Source of the DNA: Oribacterium sp. WCC10
GTDB lineage: Bacteria; Bacillota; Clostridia; Lachnospirales; Lachnospiraceae
NCBI RefSeq assembly: GCF_900113415.1
Contig: NZ_FOPH01000006.1
Coordinates: 149,899-213,898, forward strand
Length of the DNA stretch: 64,000 nt
Direction of reading: 5' to 3'
The notes under the pieces were generated by a model. That model saw nothing but the letters and a program-made list of their open reading frames with translations. It was not told the origin of the DNA and ran no database searches. Of this stretch, positions 35,789-46,100 are shown in pieces. The translations under genes and the position numbers were made by a program. Positions within the stretch are counted from its first letter, which is position 1, and every line of letters begins with the position of its first letter.

Positions 35789-38286
35789 TGCGATATAAAG
35801 TTGATGTTGCCATCTCCAGAGAAGGAAAGATCACTTTCCTCGGATGGGCATTCGGTAAAGATCCGGAGACACCGGTTAAGTATTCGGTGCTTGACGGTGA
35901 CGGAAATCCCGTTCCGGGGACAGTTGTAGAGTCAGTGAGAAGAGATGAGGTGGTGGAAGCCTTTTTCAAGGATTATGAAAAGGAACACGGACCCATCAAG
36001 AGAGAACTGGGCTATGACATTAACACCCCGTATCAGAAGGGCGAGACCAGATATCTCGTTATAGAAGTTGACGGCAAGACCAAAAAGGTTAAGTTTGATG
36101 ACCGGATACTTGAGTCCTTTAACTCTGTGGCACATAAAAAAAGAGAGAAACTCATGGCATTGTTTCAATGGGAAACTGTTGAAGTTGCCTGGGATTGCTT
36201 CCGTGAGCAGGGACTTCGTGTACTATGGAAAAAGGCATTTCACCGGCTGCAGGGTATTCAGGAGGATTATGACTACAATGAGTGGTATAAGAAAGTAAAG
36301 GTTACAGATTCAGAACTTGAGAGTCAGAGAAAAGAAAACTTTCCGGTTAAGCCTAAGTTTTCTATAGTTATCCCGGTTTATGAAACCCCTGAGAAGTTCC
36401 TGAGAAAGATGCTTCAGTCCATAGCGGATCAGACCTATGGTGAATTTGAGGTTTGTGTTGCGGATGCTACACCTTATACTGAGTACACCAAGAAGGATGC
36501 AGCAGGTATGCTCCCGAAGGAAGTACTTCAGGAATTTCATGAGAGAGATTCGCGTTTCAGATATACGGTTCTTGAAAAGAATCTCGGTATCTCTGACAAT
36601 ACCAATGCTGCCATCAATATGGCAACAGGTGACTTCATCGTACTTGCAGATCATGACGATGAGCTTGAGCCCGATGCCCTGTATGAGTGCGCAAAGGCCG
36701 TGAATGAGCATCCTGAAGTCGTTATGATCTACTCTGATGAGGATAAGATAGATTTCGAAGATACATACTACTTTGAACCACACTTTAAGAGTGATTTCAA
36801 TCCGGATCTCCTCCGTTCGGTAAATTACATCTGTCACCTTCTGGTGCTGAAGAGAGAACTTCTTGATGCCATAGCAGAAACGGATGAAGATGGCAATAAA
36901 ATCTACGAGCGTAAGGAATACGACGGTGCGCAGGATCATGATCTCATACTTCGCGCTTCTGAAAAGGCTCAGGAGATGGAGAAGGAAAGAACCGGTGGAA
37001 ATGTTGAAAAGCTCAGTGAGGGCGACAGGAAGCTTGTTAAGGAAGGCCGCTTTGTGAGCTCCAATATCTACCATATACAGAAGTCTCTCTATCACTGGAG
37101 ATCCCATCAGGCTTCAACTGCTCAGCATCCTGAAGCTAAGCTTTATGCCTTCGATGCAGGAGCAAGAGCAGTGTATGATCACTGCAAGCGCCTGGGACTT
37201 CCTGTCAAGAAGGTGGAAAAGGGAATAACCTATGGCTTCTATCATACTATATATGATGATAATGAGCCTTTAATCTCGGTTGTCATTCCCAATAAGGATC
37301 ATACTCAGGATCTCGATAAGGCTATCCGCTCTCTTGCCGAAAGCAGCTATAAGAATCTTGAGTTTATCATCGTTGAGAACAATTCTGATCAGTCTGCAAC
37401 CTGGAAGTACTACGAGGAAATACAGAAGCAGTATCCTGACGGAAACTGTGTTGAGAAGACATCGGATGAGATAATGAATGATGGCCAGACGGAGATTCCG
37501 GACGGAGATAATTCACGATGTGATATGGAGACTTCGGGTACGGCCGGATTCGAGGAAATCAGACTTTCTAAGCCTACAGTCCGTGTAGTCAAATGGAAAG
37601 GTCCGTTTAACTATTCGGCCATCAACAACTTCGGCGTTAAGTTCACCCACGGAGAGTACATACTCTTCCTGAATAATGATATTGAGCTTATAGATGAAAA
37701 CTCCATTCACGAGATGATCTCCTATGTTCAGCGCGAGGATGTGGGCATCTGCGGAGCGAGACTACTTTATCCTGATGAGGATATACAGCATGCCGGAGTC
37801 ATCATGGGCATGGGTGGAATCGCAGGAGCGGCATTCGTGAGAACTCATGATGCTGAGCTTTCATATATGCATAGGGCAAAGTGCGTGCAGGATTACTCCT
37901 GCGTTACAGCGGCCTGCCTCCTTACAAAGAGGAGTCTGTTTGATAAGGTGGGAGGTTTCACAGAGGATCTTGCAGTGGCGTTCAATGACGTAGACTACTG
38001 TATGAAGATAAGAGCTCTTAACAAGCTGGTGGTTTACAATCCTTATGCGAAGTTCTATCACTATGAGTCCAAGTCCCGCGGTATGGAGGATACACCTGAA
38101 AAGGTTGCCCGCTTCAACAGTGAGATAGTTGAGTTTGCCAAGAGATGGTCAAAATGTCTGCGTTACGGAGACCCGTACTACAATCCGGCATTGACATTTA
38201 TGAAATCAAACTTCACGCTCAAGAATCTTGAGAAGGAAAAGGTTGGAGAACCTTTTGAGATGGATATTCTCAAAGATATAGTCTGA
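35785..38286 (+). CDS. Tandem two-domain GT2 glycosyltransferase with N-terminal beta domain
   Basis: 833 aa. Residues ~1-110 form a beta-rich domain of a kind attached to some rhamnan/Rgp-type glycosyltransferases (ITFLGWAFG..., PGTVVESVRRDEVVEAF). First GT-A domain ~190-480 (FSIVIPVYETPEKFLRKML, LADHDDELEP). Second GT-A domain ~495-780 (ISVVIPNKDHTQDLDKAIRSL, LFLNNDIELID, GGFTEDLAVAFNDVDYCMKI). A ~45-residue hydrophilic insert sits near 549-592. Two domains suggest that it adds two different linkages to a cell-surface polymer. Translationally coupled to the GT2 before it; ATG 35785 or 35788. Confidence 0.87.
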   Translation: MMRYKVDVAISREGKITFLGWAFGKDPETPVKYSVLDGDGNPVPGTVVESVRRDEVVEAFFKDYEKEHGPIKRELGYDINTPYQKGETRYLVIEVDGKTKKVKFDDRILESFNSVAHKKREKLMALFQWETVEVAWDCFREQGLRVLWKKAFHRLQGIQEDYDYNEWYKKVKVTDSELESQRKENFPVKPKFSIVIPVYETPEKFLRKMLQSIADQTYGEFEVCVADATPYTEYTKKDAAGMLPKEVLQEFHERDSRFRYTVLEKNLGISDNTNAAINMATGDFIVLADHDDELEPDALYECAKAVNEHPEVVMIYSDEDKIDFEDTYYFEPHFKSDFNPDLLRSVNYICHLLVLKRELLDAIAETDEDGNKIYERKEYDGAQDHDLILRASEKAQEMEKERTGGNVEKLSEGDRKLVKEGRFVSSNIYHIQKSLYHWRSHQASTAQHPEAKLYAFDAGARAVYDHCKRLGLPVKKVEKGITYGFYHTIYDDNEPLISVVIPNKDHTQDLDKAIRSLAESSYKNLEFIIVENNSDQSATWKYYEEIQKQYPDGNCVEKTSDEIMNDGQTEIPDGDNSRCDMETSGTAGFEEIRLSKPTVRVVKWKGPFNYSAINNFGVKFTHGEYILFLNNDIELIDENSIHEMISYVQREDVGICGARLLYPDEDIQHAGVIMGMGGIAGAAFVRTHDAELSYMHRAKCVQDYSCVTAACLLTKRSLFDKVGGFTEDLAVAFNDVDYCMKIRALNKLVVYNPYAKFYHYESKSRGMEDTPEKVARFNSEIVEFAKRWSKCLRYGDPYYNPALTFMKSNFTLKNLEKEKVGEPFEMDILKDIV

Positions 38287-38394
38287 TTCACATAAGTTCG
38301 CTGACTCATAATATGACGTGAGTGTCAAAAGTATTTGCCACTCACTGATTAGCGCTAACGCAAACATTCGTGTGCAATGTGTGCATCATAATAT

Positions 38395-38433
38395 AAAAGA
38401 CCTTTCGGCTGTAATGGCCGGAAGGTCTTTTGG
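38395..38433 (+). terminator. Terminator after the tandem GT2 gene
   Basis: AAAAGACCTTTCGGC (38395-38409) pairs with GGCCGGAAGGTCTTTT (38416-38431), with a small loop; T-rich 3' side. The stretch 38287-38587 holds no gene besides this. Confidence 0.85.
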
Positions 38434-38587
38434 GTTATGCTTCGGCTAAAGAATCAGGGAAATATTATTGGAAAACCAAGGATGATTCATATAGATATTC
38501 GTAATTTATAAGCCTCAAATATCAAATATAAGAAAAATCTAATATCATTTTTATGGAAATTTATGAAAACGGGAGTATACTTCCATT

Positions 38588-40003
38588 ATGATTAAAGACA
38601 ACCAACATTTTTTGAACAATTTCCATGTCGTTCTTGACGCGCTTATCATTGTTTTTTCTTATGCGCTGGCATGGTACCTACTTATAGCTTCACCTATATT
38701 CCCGGCGGGACATGGAGTACTTCCCCCAGGGGTTTATTTTCGTGCGCTGATTCCGGTGGTTCCGGGGTATATGGCACTATACTGGGCTTTTCATCTCTAT
38801 GAGCCGAAACGTACCAGAACCAAAAGAAAAGAATTCATCAATATAGTAGAGGCCAATGCAGTGGGGCTTATGGTATTTGCTTCCATCCTCTTCGCATTCA
38901 GAAGGTCGGGATATTTCGCGAACTTCTCAACAAGGATGATTGCTGCATTCTGCGCTATCAATATTGCCGCCACCACAGTAGAGAGATTCGGAATCAGATT
39001 TATACTCACAAGACTTCGCAGAAAGGGATTCAATCAGAAACACATCATGCTTGTGGGATTTTCTGATGTATCGGATCAGTTCATAGATGCCTGCCGGAGG
39101 AATCCGGACTGGGGTTACAACATCTATGGCATCGTTGATGATATTACCGAGACGGGCGTTTCGTACAAAGGGGTCAAAATAGTCGGAAAGATAAAGGATC
39201 TCGAGAATATACTTTCCGGCAATACCATAGATGAGATTGCGATTACATTACCACTTGCTGCATACGAGAAGCTTGGCGGCATTGTTGCGGTCTGTGAGAA
39301 GTCCGGCGTGCACACCAAGTTCATTCCTGATTACAACAACATCATTCATTCCCGTCCTGTTACGGAGGACATGGATGGCCTTCCGGTTATAAACATCAGA
39401 AATGTTCCGTTGACAGATCCGGTCAGAGCAACAGCTAAAAGGATAGTGGATATCATAGGATCGTTGTTTGGCATAGTGATCTTCAGTCCGATCATGCTTA
39501 CTGTTGCAGTTCTCATCAGACTTTCATCACCCGGACCTATCATATTCAAGCAGGAAAGAGTCGGTCTTCACAACAAACCGTTCATGATGTACAAGTTCCG
39601 TTCCATGGTGGAACAGAGACCTGAGGATGAGCAGAAAGGCTGGACAACTCCGGGAGATCCCCGCGTTACAAAAATCGGTAAGTTTATAAGGAAAACTTCT
39701 ATCGACGAGTTTCCGCAGTTCTTTAATGTCCTGATGGGGAAAATGTCTCTTGTAGGGCCAAGGCCTGAGCGCACCCAGTTCGTAGAGATGTTTAAGGAAG
39801 AGATTCCCCGCTATATGATCAAACACCAGGTTCGTCCCGGCATGACAGGCTGGGCTCAGATCAACGGCCTGAGAGGGGATACTTCTATTCATGAACGTAT
39901 CAGATATGACATCTGGTACATTGAGAACTGGAATATGGAACTGGATATAAAGATCCTGTTTTTGACCATATTTAAGGGCTTTGTAAATAAAAATGCATAC
40001 TGA
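38588..40003 (+). CDS. Initiating undecaprenyl-phosphate sugar phosphotransferase (WbaP/CpsE-like)
   Basis: 471-aa membrane protein that transfers a sugar-1-phosphate from a nucleotide sugar to undecaprenyl phosphate, starting repeat-unit synthesis. N-terminal four to five hydrophobic helices, then a CoA_binding_3-type nucleotide-binding domain (HIMLVGFSDVSDQFIDACRR...), then the bacterial sugar transferase domain with KRIVDIIGSLFGIVIFSPIM, PGPIIFKQERVG, YKFRSM, DEFPQFFNVLMGKMSLVGPRPE and MTGWAQINGLRG. All catalytic blocks are present. A second paralogue lies at 61795. Confidence 0.93.
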   Translation: MIKDNQHFLNNFHVVLDALIIVFSYALAWYLLIASPIFPAGHGVLPPGVYFRALIPVVPGYMALYWAFHLYEPKRTRTKRKEFINIVEANAVGLMVFASILFAFRRSGYFANFSTRMIAAFCAINIAATTVERFGIRFILTRLRRKGFNQKHIMLVGFSDVSDQFIDACRRNPDWGYNIYGIVDDITETGVSYKGVKIVGKIKDLENILSGNTIDEIAITLPLAAYEKLGGIVAVCEKSGVHTKFIPDYNNIIHSRPVTEDMDGLPVINIRNVPLTDPVRATAKRIVDIIGSLFGIVIFSPIMLTVAVLIRLSSPGPIIFKQERVGLHNKPFMMYKFRSMVEQRPEDEQKGWTTPGDPRVTKIGKFIRKTSIDEFPQFFNVLMGKMSLVGPRPERTQFVEMFKEEIPRYMIKHQVRPGMTGWAQINGLRGDTSIHERIRYDIWYIENWNMELDIKILFLTIFKGFVNKNAY

Positions 40004-40071
40004 TTTGCCGAATCGGCATATATGTGATAAAATGCCGATGTTTTGAACATTTGATTTATGAGGATTAGCTG

Positions 40072-42300
40072 ATGGCATTGGATAATGGCAAGGAGACCAG
40101 ACGTCCCCACTCCCAGGAGGATGTGGACAGACGCCAGAGGGAACTTGAAGATAAGATAGTAAATGATGAGGGTATGAAGGAAAAACTCATGGCACATGCC
40201 ATGGATCGAAGAATACCCGGTGGAGTTGATGTATCGGAAGGCGGGCAGCAAGAGCAGTCCGGAGTGAGACCGCCTGTCAGACAGCAGAGGATGTCCGGGA
40301 GTGATCATTCTGCTGTTTCCGGGGATGCTGCAAAGAGTGAAGCCGGTATGGTACGCAGGACTGTGTCGCAGGATGGTCCGGTTCGCACAGGTTTAGGCTC
40401 TACGGATTCATCACGTAATGGTGCCGCACGTAGAGAGGCTTCCGGAAGAATGGGAGAAAGAACTGCCGGCAGGAGCATTGATACTCCTCTTCGAGCTTCC
40501 GGAGATTCAGGGAGAAACGGAAACAGAAGAACCGCAGCTGGCAACCCGCTTCGTATCGACGGCAAAGCTTCTGTAAGAACTCTGAATGACACATCAGAGG
40601 TAGAACGCGATATAGAGTTTGAACGCAAGATGCGTGACAAAAAGAAGAAAGCGGTACGAACCAGGATTATCATCATGGCTGTGGTGGAGATCCTTACTCT
40701 GGCATGTATCTTCGGATTCGGTTCTGTATACAGATATATGAACATGACTCAGGCGGTTGAGTTCGATGTTTCCAAGGTACAGAACAACAACATTGACATC
40801 ACTCAGAAACAGAAGATGTCCGGTTACTGGACAGTGGCGGTATTTGGCGTTGACTCCAGAGACGGTGGAGTAGGAAAGGGCGCAAATGCTGATGTTCAGA
40901 TCATCTGTAATGTTGATATGGCCACCGGAGATGTTAAACTTGTTTCTGTATACAGAGATACATATCTGAAGACCGGCTCAAGCACCAGATATGCGAAGAT
41001 CAATGAAGCTTATGCTATAGGCGGACCTGAGCAGGCTGTTGCCGCACTTAACAGCAATCTTGATCTGGATATTCAGAATTATGTGACTTTCAACTGGAAA
41101 GCAGTTGCGGACACCATCGATATGCTGGGCGGTGTAGATATCGATATCACGGATAAGGAATTCTACTATATGAATGCCTACATCCATGAGACATCTGTTA
41201 AGGCAGGAATCAATGAAAAGAATCCTGCGGCAAACTATATCAAGAAGGCAGGACCTCAGCACCTGACAGGCGTCCAGGCTGTGGCTTATGCGAGACTCAG
41301 ATACATGGATAGTGACTTTGAGAGAACCAGACGTCAGAGAGAGGTTATCTCACAGTGCCTTGACAATGCAAAGAAGGCAGACCTTGCAACACTTACATCT
41401 ATCATAGATACAGTGCTCCCGCAGGTGGCATTTAACATCGATGCAGGTGATATCGTTGAACTCGCAAAGGGTATCTCAAGATATAACATCAAGGAGTCAG
41501 TTGGTTTCCCGAAGGATATCAAGGATCAGATGATGGGCAAGAAGGGAGATTGCGTTATACCTGTTACACTTACATCAAATGTTAAGTGGCTCCACAGTGT
41601 TCTCTTTGATGATGAGGATTACAAGGTATCAAGTGCAGTTGAGACTTACTCACAGAAGATTGCGGACGATTCCGGATACTACGCTAGTAAGAAGGATGAA
41701 ATAATAGAGACTACAAAGAGCAAGAGTACCGACGAAGCTGAAGAGTCTGACGAAGGCGTTGAATCCGAGAGCAAGAGCAGTAAGAAGACTGTTAATGAAA
41801 CTGATAAGGACGGATACATCATCTCCGGAACAGATGCAGATGGCAATACTGTCTATGAAACAGATGCAGACGGAAATAAGGTGAAGTCGACTGATAAGTC
41901 GAAGTCAAAGTCTGATAAGTCAGAGACAGAAGAGAGCCCGGAAGTAGACGAGGATGAAGAAGTTGAGACCGATGAGAATGGCGAAACTATAGAGACTTCA
42001 AAGAGCTCGAAGGAATCAGGCTCTAAGACTTCTGAGTCGGAAAGCGAAGAAACAAAGTCCGGAAAAGATAAGAAAGAAACGGAATCTTCAGAAAAGGAGA
42101 CAAAGTCGAGCTCCAAGAGTGAAGAGACTACTTCCGGAGAAGTTATAGAGCCGGGACTTATCGAAGAGGATGATGATTCGGGAGCCGGTCCAAGCGGCGG
42201 ATCAGGATCAAGTTCGGCAGATTCAGGCGGACCGGGATCCATCACAAGTATGGATGAAATTTCAGAAGGCCCCGGAGGATCTATAGAAGGCCCGATGTAA
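40072..42300 (+). CDS. LytR-CpsA-Psr (LCP) family ligase with acidic C-terminal tail
   Basis: 742 aa. Long cytoplasmic Arg/Ser/Gly-rich N-terminal region (~1-190), one membrane helix (~198-218, IIIMAVVEILTLACIFGFG), extracellular LCP domain (~250-500) with VFGVDSRDG, VSVYRDTYLK, KINEAYAIGG, GGVDIDITDKEF, LTGVQAVAYARLRY and ERTRRQREV. The last ~200 residues are Ser/Glu/Lys/Asp repeats ending Gly/Pro-rich. LCP proteins attach undecaprenyl-linked polymers to peptidoglycan, which suits the flanking sugar transferase and O-antigen-ligase-like genes. Larger than usual (300-500 aa) owing to both tails. Confidence 0.92.
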   Translation: MALDNGKETRRPHSQEDVDRRQRELEDKIVNDEGMKEKLMAHAMDRRIPGGVDVSEGGQQEQSGVRPPVRQQRMSGSDHSAVSGDAAKSEAGMVRRTVSQDGPVRTGLGSTDSSRNGAARREASGRMGERTAGRSIDTPLRASGDSGRNGNRRTAAGNPLRIDGKASVRTLNDTSEVERDIEFERKMRDKKKKAVRTRIIIMAVVEILTLACIFGFGSVYRYMNMTQAVEFDVSKVQNNNIDITQKQKMSGYWTVAVFGVDSRDGGVGKGANADVQIICNVDMATGDVKLVSVYRDTYLKTGSSTRYAKINEAYAIGGPEQAVAALNSNLDLDIQNYVTFNWKAVADTIDMLGGVDIDITDKEFYYMNAYIHETSVKAGINEKNPAANYIKKAGPQHLTGVQAVAYARLRYMDSDFERTRRQREVISQCLDNAKKADLATLTSIIDTVLPQVAFNIDAGDIVELAKGISRYNIKESVGFPKDIKDQMMGKKGDCVIPVTLTSNVKWLHSVLFDDEDYKVSSAVETYSQKIADDSGYYASKKDEIIETTKSKSTDEAEESDEGVESESKSSKKTVNETDKDGYIISGTDADGNTVYETDADGNKVKSTDKSKSKSDKSETEESPEVDEDEEVETDENGETIETSKSSKESGSKTSESESEETKSGKDKKETESSEKETKSSSKSEETTSGEVIEPGLIEEDDDSGAGPSGGSGSSSADSGGPGSITSMDEISEGPGGSIEGPM

Positions 42301-42325
42301 AGATGAAGCGTACATAATATATTAG

Positions 42326-42360
42326 AAAGCATGGATCTCTATGAGGTTCGTGCTTTTTTA
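42326..42360 (+). terminator. Terminator after the LCP gene
   Basis: A 13-bp stem with three G-U pairs (42326-42338 with 42344-42356), a 5-nt loop and a T-run. Confidence 0.82.
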
Positions 42361-42461
42361 TTGCCACGATTATCTTAGGAAAGGTGAAATGTGGGCATGG
42401 TATCATGAGATAAAGCATGGTAATATATACGGGATGAAAATTATTAATTGGAGAGCATGAT

Positions 42462-44135
42462 ATGAGTAGTTTTAAGTCGACAAAGGCCGGCATTCAAAAA
42501 CCGGGTAATTCAAAAAAAGAGGCACAGATAAATGCACTGTTCTCGAAGATTACAAAAGGGCTTATGACGATATATGTCCTTTTTTATTTGTGCATATTTC
42601 CGCTATGCATGAATGACAGGTATTTCGACATATTGAAATTCAGGTTTGAACTGTTTTGGAAACCGACACTTGCATATGGAATTATATTTCTGTTGATTGG
42701 ACTTTTTTATCTGCTTTGCGACACACTTTACAATGGTGGAGCAGTGCGCAGCAGTTTTCTTAGAAATTTCAGGAAAGAAGGGGAGAAAAATAAATCCCAA
42801 AACAGACTATGGAAACGTATTAAGTTTGGTTCAACGGATACGGCTATGACAGTGCTCATAGTATGTATCGTTTTATCAACGGTTTTTGCTGAGTACCCTT
42901 ATGAAGCTTTCTGGGGAGACAGAGGAAGATTCCAGGGACTGCTTTTATGGCTTATGTTCTATATAGCCTATTGGCTCGTGACAAGATTTTACAGTTTTAA
43001 GAAGTGGCATCTGTATGCGTTTATGAGCTTTGCAAGCGTGGTATGTATCTGGGGGATATGCAATTTCTTCCTGATTACATTCGGGATGTTTAGAGATGCA
43101 GACAGTATATACAGGTATACCTTTGTATCTTCTATAGGTAATATCAATACATACAGCTGCTTTACGGGAATGCTTTTCGGATTTTCAACAGCCTCTTTTA
43201 TAAAGGCAGAAAAACTGACTGAAACTATATATTCTTATATTGTGCTTTGTATATCATGCTTTGCACAGATTATGGGACTCAGCGACTGCGCACTGCTTTC
43301 GACGTTGATCGTTATTGCGGTGGCACCATTCGCTCTTTGCGAGAACTGGAAGCAGGTGTCGAAACTATTTGTTTCTGTGTCTACATACATTTGTTCAATG
43401 AAGGTGGTAGCACTGATAATTGAAAAAGGGATTCCTACAATGAATGATATGGATCCCAGCCTGCAGATAACTCTTGCGGGAAAACAGGGATTTACGGTTC
43501 TTCTTATGGCTGTGCTGGTGATGACATTACTTGTGTCTGCATATGCTTTTAGAAAAAACGGACAGGATGCTGGTAGAAGTATTGCAGCGTTCAAGAAAAT
43601 CATTTTGACCCTGATTGTCATAGCTGCTTCAGGGGTGATAGCAGTACTTGTGCTTGCAAACACAGGCTGGCACAGTGAATTGTGGGAACCATATCGAAAC
43701 ATACTGATATTTAATGATTCATGGGGTACGGATCGAGGTCTTGTCTGGAGACTTGCCATGGAGTACTGGACAAAGGATGCAACACTGCTTGCGAAAATTT
43801 TCGGATATGGACCGGATACCTTCTATATCATTACTATGGATAGATTTATGGGTATAATGCAGGACGCAGGACGTGGGATGTTTGACAGTGCACATAATGA
43901 ATATCTCGAGTACTTCGTAACTATCGGAATAGCAGGACTGGCAGCATACTTATATCTGATATGTACATCGGTAAAAACCATGCTGAAAGGAAAATATTCA
44001 AAGTATTGTATGCTGGCTGTGGCTGCCTATGCATTCCAGGCTGTTGTAAATATTGCGATTCCTATCGTGACGCCGGTTTATATGCTTCTTATGTTCGCGG
44101 GTATAAGGATCAGTGAAAAAGAACATAAGATTTGA
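42462..44135 (+). CDS. O-antigen ligase/polymerase-like membrane protein (Wzy_C)
   Basis: 557-aa protein with about eleven to twelve hydrophobic segments. The conserved extracytoplasmic loop carries GTDRGLVWRLAMEYWTKD and FDSAHNEYLEYFVTIGIAGLAAYL, the Arg and His signature of WaaL/Wzy_C proteins. It polymerises or ligates lipid-linked oligosaccharides outside the membrane. It follows the LCP gene and an initiating transferase and so may finish the polymer of that set. N-terminal 30 residues are a basic cytoplasmic tail. AGAG ribosome site; start ATG 42462. Confidence 0.87.
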   Translation: MSSFKSTKAGIQKPGNSKKEAQINALFSKITKGLMTIYVLFYLCIFPLCMNDRYFDILKFRFELFWKPTLAYGIIFLLIGLFYLLCDTLYNGGAVRSSFLRNFRKEGEKNKSQNRLWKRIKFGSTDTAMTVLIVCIVLSTVFAEYPYEAFWGDRGRFQGLLLWLMFYIAYWLVTRFYSFKKWHLYAFMSFASVVCIWGICNFFLITFGMFRDADSIYRYTFVSSIGNINTYSCFTGMLFGFSTASFIKAEKLTETIYSYIVLCISCFAQIMGLSDCALLSTLIVIAVAPFALCENWKQVSKLFVSVSTYICSMKVVALIIEKGIPTMNDMDPSLQITLAGKQGFTVLLMAVLVMTLLVSAYAFRKNGQDAGRSIAAFKKIILTLIVIAASGVIAVLVLANTGWHSELWEPYRNILIFNDSWGTDRGLVWRLAMEYWTKDATLLAKIFGYGPDTFYIITMDRFMGIMQDAGRGMFDSAHNEYLEYFVTIGIAGLAAYLYLICTSVKTMLKGKYSKYCMLAVAAYAFQAVVNIAIPIVTPVYMLLMFAGIRISEKEHKI

Positions 44136-44333
44136 ATAATCATTAAATTGATTAATATATTTAGGATTTTTGTAGTTTCTTAATTTATTCTTAGTTTATT
44201 GCTTAATAATTACGTAAGAAATGGAAATCTTTTAGTTATGTACTTCATGACAGAAGTAGGATAATATACGTATTGTAAATCGTTGAGATTATATTTGATT
44301 GTTGCCGACCCGGCATGAAATTTGAGAAAAGAC

Positions 44334-44362
44334 TTGAATTGTAGGACACAGAGGGTTATAAT
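44334..44362 (+). promoter_or_regulatory. Promoter of the abundant cell-wall-binding protein
   Basis: TTGAAT (44334-44339), 17-bp spacer, TATAAT (44357-44362). A short TGAAC...GTTCA inverted pair follows within the leader at about 44373-44389. The rest of the 44136-44417 interval shows no gene. Confidence 0.75.
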
Positions 44363-44417
44363 CTCGTCGTAACTGAACTTTTATAGTTCATATAGTAAAA
44401 AGGAGAGTGCATTTATT

Positions 44418-46064
44418 ATGAAGAAGCAGACAAAGTTATTCACAACTCTTTCAGCTGCAGCACTTCTTACAATCGGCGTATCTGCTGTTTCTATGGCAGC
44501 AGGTTGGGACAACTCTACAGGCGAGTGGAGATACCTCAACAATGATGGTACAGAAGTAACTGACACTTGGAAGTCAGCAAACGGAAATTGGTTCTACCTT
44601 AACAGCGATGGTGTTATGGCTACAAACCAGCTCATCGAGGACAACAACAACTCAAAGACACGTTACTACTACGTTGACCAGTACGGCGCTATGGTTAAGA
44701 ACACATGGAAGGCTGTAGCTAAGGAAGACGGCGATGATAACGAGGCTGAGTACTATTGGTACTACTTCGGATCAGACGGAAAGGCTTACACATCTGAGGA
44801 TGACCTTACAACTGGCGAGATCAAGACAATCAATGGCCAGAAGTATGCTTTCGATAACGAAGGTAAGATGCTCTATGGTTGGATCAACAAGGACAGCGTT
44901 GAGCAGCAGGACAACGATGATGAGGCTTGGAAGACATCTCAGTACTTCTTCAACGGCTGGAACGATGGTCACATGCAGACAGGTTGGTTACAGCTTACTG
45001 TAGTTGATGATGACGATACTAAGGAGTATTGGTTCAACTTCAAGAACGATGGTAAGAAGAGAGAGAACGCTCGTAAGAAGATCAACGGTACATTCTATCA
45101 CTTCGCTGAGGATGGCCACATGCTTACAGATTGGACTGTAAAGACACAGTCTGTTGAGGACAATGGCGGCGCTACAGCTTCTGAGCTTTTCTATGTAAAC
45201 GGCGACGGTGGCGAGCGTAAGAACAAGTGGGTATGGGCTGTTGCTGATGAGCACTACATCAAGGCAGACTATGATGATGACGAGTACTCATGGTGGTACT
45301 TCAACAAGAATGGTAGCCTTACAGCTAACCAGATCAAGAAGGTTAACGGCAAGAAGTATGCATTCGATCAGTATGGCCGTATGCTTACAGGCTTCGTAGC
45401 TGTTGATTCAAACGGCGATGTTGTTAAGCTTAAGGGACCTGGAGATCATCAGAGAGATGATATCGTTAGAGGTGCATTCAAGCTTGACGATGACTTCACA
45501 ACATCAATGAGCTCATTCGATCTTTACTACTTCTCAAATGATGAGGAGAAGGACGGCTCAATGAAGAAGGGCTATCAGACACTTGAGCTTGAGGATGGAA
45601 CATACCAGTTCTACTTCAACACATCAAATGGTAAGGCTTACAACGAGTACGTATCAAAGATCAAGAAGTATGTTCTTAACGGTCTTGTACTTGCTCCATC
45701 ATCAGATGATGATTCTAACTACGCTGCAGTTGTTGTTGATGGCAACGGTGATCCTACAGATCTTGTATTCGGATCAAGCACAGTTGGTAACATCCTTGTT
45801 AACAAGGCTGGTACAGTAGTTAAGAAGAAGGCTAAGCTTAAGGACAACAACGATGCTTACTATGTAGTAAACAAGGATGGTCAGGTTCTTGCATACTATG
45901 AGTCTGAGGACGATTACAATTCTGCAATCGAGTACGAGGACAAGAAGGGTAACACTAAGAAGATCTCTATCAAGACTGCTTGGCTCAACCTTACAAGCCC
46001 TTCAACATACGCTTCAACTGTAGAAGCTGCACGTGTTGCTGCTGAGACTGCTGCAAACAAGTAA
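44418..46064 (+). CDS. Secreted cell-wall-binding repeat protein, probably very abundant
   Basis: 548 aa. Signal peptide MKKQTKLFTTLSAAALLTIG...SMA, then CW_binding_1-like repeats along most of the chain (GWDNSTGEWRYLNNDG, NGNWFYLNSDGVMATNQ, TRYYYVDQYGAMVKNTWKAV, GKKYAFDQYGRMLTGF). No catalytic domain. Codon use is as biased as in rplM/rpsI (AAG, CTT, GCT, GTT, AAC), there is a good sigma-A promoter, an AGGAG ribosome site and a textbook terminator, so it is likely one of the most expressed genes in the window; a surface-coat role is plausible. Paralogue of 25289-26851, which has much weaker codon bias. Confidence 0.9.
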   Translation: MKKQTKLFTTLSAAALLTIGVSAVSMAAGWDNSTGEWRYLNNDGTEVTDTWKSANGNWFYLNSDGVMATNQLIEDNNNSKTRYYYVDQYGAMVKNTWKAVAKEDGDDNEAEYYWYYFGSDGKAYTSEDDLTTGEIKTINGQKYAFDNEGKMLYGWINKDSVEQQDNDDEAWKTSQYFFNGWNDGHMQTGWLQLTVVDDDDTKEYWFNFKNDGKKRENARKKINGTFYHFAEDGHMLTDWTVKTQSVEDNGGATASELFYVNGDGGERKNKWVWAVADEHYIKADYDDDEYSWWYFNKNGSLTANQIKKVNGKKYAFDQYGRMLTGFVAVDSNGDVVKLKGPGDHQRDDIVRGAFKLDDDFTTSMSSFDLYYFSNDEEKDGSMKKGYQTLELEDGTYQFYFNTSNGKAYNEYVSKIKKYVLNGLVLAPSSDDDSNYAAVVVDGNGDPTDLVFGSSTVGNILVNKAGTVVKKKAKLKDNNDAYYVVNKDGQVLAYYESEDDYNSAIEYEDKKGNTKKISIKTAWLNLTSPSTYASTVEAARVAAETAANK

Positions 46065-46100
46065 TCATTACATCGTTTTAGACGAATAATGTTTATAAAG

